DNA of 20,376 nucleotides from Spirogloea muscicola. Lineage: Eukaryota > Streptophyta > Zygnematophyceae > Spirogloeales > Spirogloeaceae. The stretch covers positions 4,397 to 24,772 of the forward strand of contig WELB01000197.1 of NCBI GenBank assembly GCA_009602725.1, read 5' to 3'. The notes beneath the pieces are model-generated. The model saw nothing but the letters and a program-made list of their open reading frames with translations, ran no database searches and was not told the origin of the DNA. Position numbers and translations under genes: made by a program. Of the stretch, positions 19,501 to 20,376 are shown one piece after another (position 1 is the first letter of the stretch; each line of letters begins with the position of its first letter).

Positions 19501-20376
19501 GACTGCAAGGACCCAGGCAGCTCGACCAGCCCCGCTGAAGGCATCGCAGCGCGGGAGCTAAACCTAAATCCAGCTGCGGCGCGCAGTGCCATCGGGTCCG
19601 GGACGGCAGGCGACGCTTGCGCGAGCGGCAGGTGCTCACCGGCTTGACGTCGCGATGCACGAACCCCAGCTCGTGCATGCCCCGCAGCGCCTCCAGGAGC
19701 TGCAGGACCACAGACGCAAGGCAGCCGTGACAGCTGTCGCTCCCACTGGAGACGAGTGCGAGTGCAGAGGCTGCTGGCAGAGCTCGCCGGCGCGCGGCGG
19801 TTGCGGCTGCAGCACCTGGACGGCGAGGCGGAGGGTGGTGCTCCAGGACAGGCAGCCGCCGGGCTGGCGGCGCCGCAGCGTGGAGAGGCTGTCGCCCAGC
19901 AGCTCCATGGCCACGTAGCTTCGGCCCTCGTGGACGCCCGTGTGGACGTGCCGGCAGACGTGCTCGCACGCTGGCCATAGTGGCGCCACACAGAGATAAG
20001 CGAACGACGCGACGGGTGCGGCCTCGGAGACGGGGCGGCGAGGCCGGGCAGCGGCGGCGGCGGCGGAGGGCTTGAGGGGGCGCACGCTGGAGCTTGGCGA
20101 GGATGGCGGCCTCCCAGCGCAGCACGCCGTCCAGCTTGCCCACCTTCACGGCCACCAGCTCGCCGTTGGTCACGTCCGCCACGCGGTAGATCTCGCCTGC
20201 GCGCCCTCAGTCAAGGACCACACCAGGCGGCAAGCGGCAAGCGGCGGAGGCGGGGAGAGCGCGCGCGGCGAGCATGGCGGATACTGAAGGTGCCCTCGCC
20301 GATCTTGCGGTCCACCACGAAGCGGCCGCCCAGCACGGCGGCGGCTCGCAGCAGCGGCGGCGGCGGCGGCGGCGGC
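14081..20376 (-). CDS. TTBK-like protein kinase with CCCH finger, RS domain and AT-hook/RGG tail (5' end outside window)
   Basis: Predicted minus-strand exons: 20376-20285 (partial), 20196-20086, 19970-19816, 19699-19640, 19502-19335, 19116-19024, 18909-18826, 18549-18448, 18233-18114, 18030-17288, 17176-17028, 16846-15978, 15922-15733, 15524-14813, 14705-14081. All join in phase, giving at least 1,423 residues. Numbering from the window edge: poly-Pro 1-7; kinase 18-300 with glycine loop GEGTFSE (26-32), Lys48 in VAVK, HRDVKPSNFAMG (134 on), DFG 157-159, [30 protein letters not shown] in part, and PYDWE near 292. This is the tau-tubulin-kinase branch of the CK1 group. A linker (about 329-550) is followed by a C-x8-C-x4-C-x3-H finger (Cys555, Cys564, Cys569, His573). 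A dense RS domain falls in about 650-830, an acidic low-complexity region in 980-1215, then an AT-hook core (KKRGRPPK) and RGG repeats. Kinase identity is firm. The one-gene reading is inferred from phase; the last join (14812-14706) has a weak donor, and the protein may instead stop at 14734. Confidence 0.7.
14340..14450 (-). repeat. 9-bp-type repeat encoding the RGG/RGA box
   Basis: The plus strand repeats CCTCGCCCA-like units; the minus strand reads Arg-Gly-Gly and Arg-Gly-Ala repeats, typical of RNA-binding or condensate-forming tails. The low-complexity DNA may vary in length. Confidence 0.7.
16370..16566 (-). repeat. (CCGGAG)n hexanucleotide repeat encoding Arg-Ser dipeptides
   Basis: The plus strand carries long runs of GGCTCC; 16495-16565 is almost pure, with about 12 units. 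The minus strand gives AGCCGG, that is Ser-Arg, repeated. It forms the core of the RS domain of the kinase fusion. The plus strand reads Ser-Gly across the same repeat as a by-product. Confidence 0.85.
17125..17242 (-). repeat. 59-bp tandem duplication containing a 3' splice acceptor
   Basis: 17125-17183 and 17184-17242 are near identical. Each carries, on the minus strand, an acceptor (CCGTCAG or CCATCAG) followed by an exon start reading KLHGFTD. In the downstream copy the next codon is TAC and the frame stays open ([14 protein letters not shown]). In the upstream copy it is TAA. The unit length is not a multiple of three, so only one acceptor gives the long protein. Confidence 0.8.
20355..20376 (-). 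repeat. (CCG)n run encoding poly-proline at the window edge
   Basis: GGC units on the plus strand are read in the kinase frame as at least seven prolines just before the kinase domain. The run continues past the window. Confidence 0.75.

Overview
The window looks like nuclear DNA of a green alga, most likely a trebouxiophyte (Chlorella-like). It is GC-rich and holds four intron-rich protein genes whose exons I assembled by hand from splice sites, reading phase and family similarity. Telomere-like repeats are of the plant/Chlorella TTTAGGG type, homopolymeric GC-codon runs are common, and tails of a LINE-like retroelement are scattered about. One ambiguous base (11611) points to a draft assembly. 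There is no bacterial, organellar or viral gene organisation.

Layout. 1-200: the 3' end of a LINE-like element. 415-5484 (+): ELP2, the WD40 scaffold of the Elongator tRNA-modifying complex, 12 exons, about 894 residues, with two GC-AG introns and two opposed telomere-like repeat relics in consecutive introns. 5485-6068: convergent intergenic gap. 6069-7684 (-): a TMEM115/rhomboid-like Golgi membrane protein, 5 exons, about 326 residues. About 7890-11465: a patchwork of at least nine 5'-truncated copies of one LINE-like family in both orientations, each ending in the same short protein C-terminus, stop codon and (in most) a 3' stem-loop. 11590-13832 (+): a DUF1995-domain protein (a family that includes plastid LPA3), 7 exons, about 272 residues. 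14081-20376 (-): a large gene cut off by the right edge. Its exons join in phase into a tau-tubulin-kinase-like (CK1 group) kinase followed by a linker, a CCCH zinc finger, a long arginine-serine (RS) domain and an AT-hook/RGG tail, at least about 1,420 residues.

The four genes do not form a functional pathway: tRNA wobble modification, Golgi membrane organisation, probable chloroplast photosystem biogenesis, and probable RNA-linked phosphorylation. The notable points are the kinase-CCCH-RS-RGG architecture; a 59-bp duplication of a splice acceptor inside it, where one copy leads to a stop that would remove the RS domain; and LINE 3' ends lying in sense orientation about 150-260 bp upstream of the start codon of each of the three genes whose 5' end is visible. 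All exon structures are hand predictions without transcript support.
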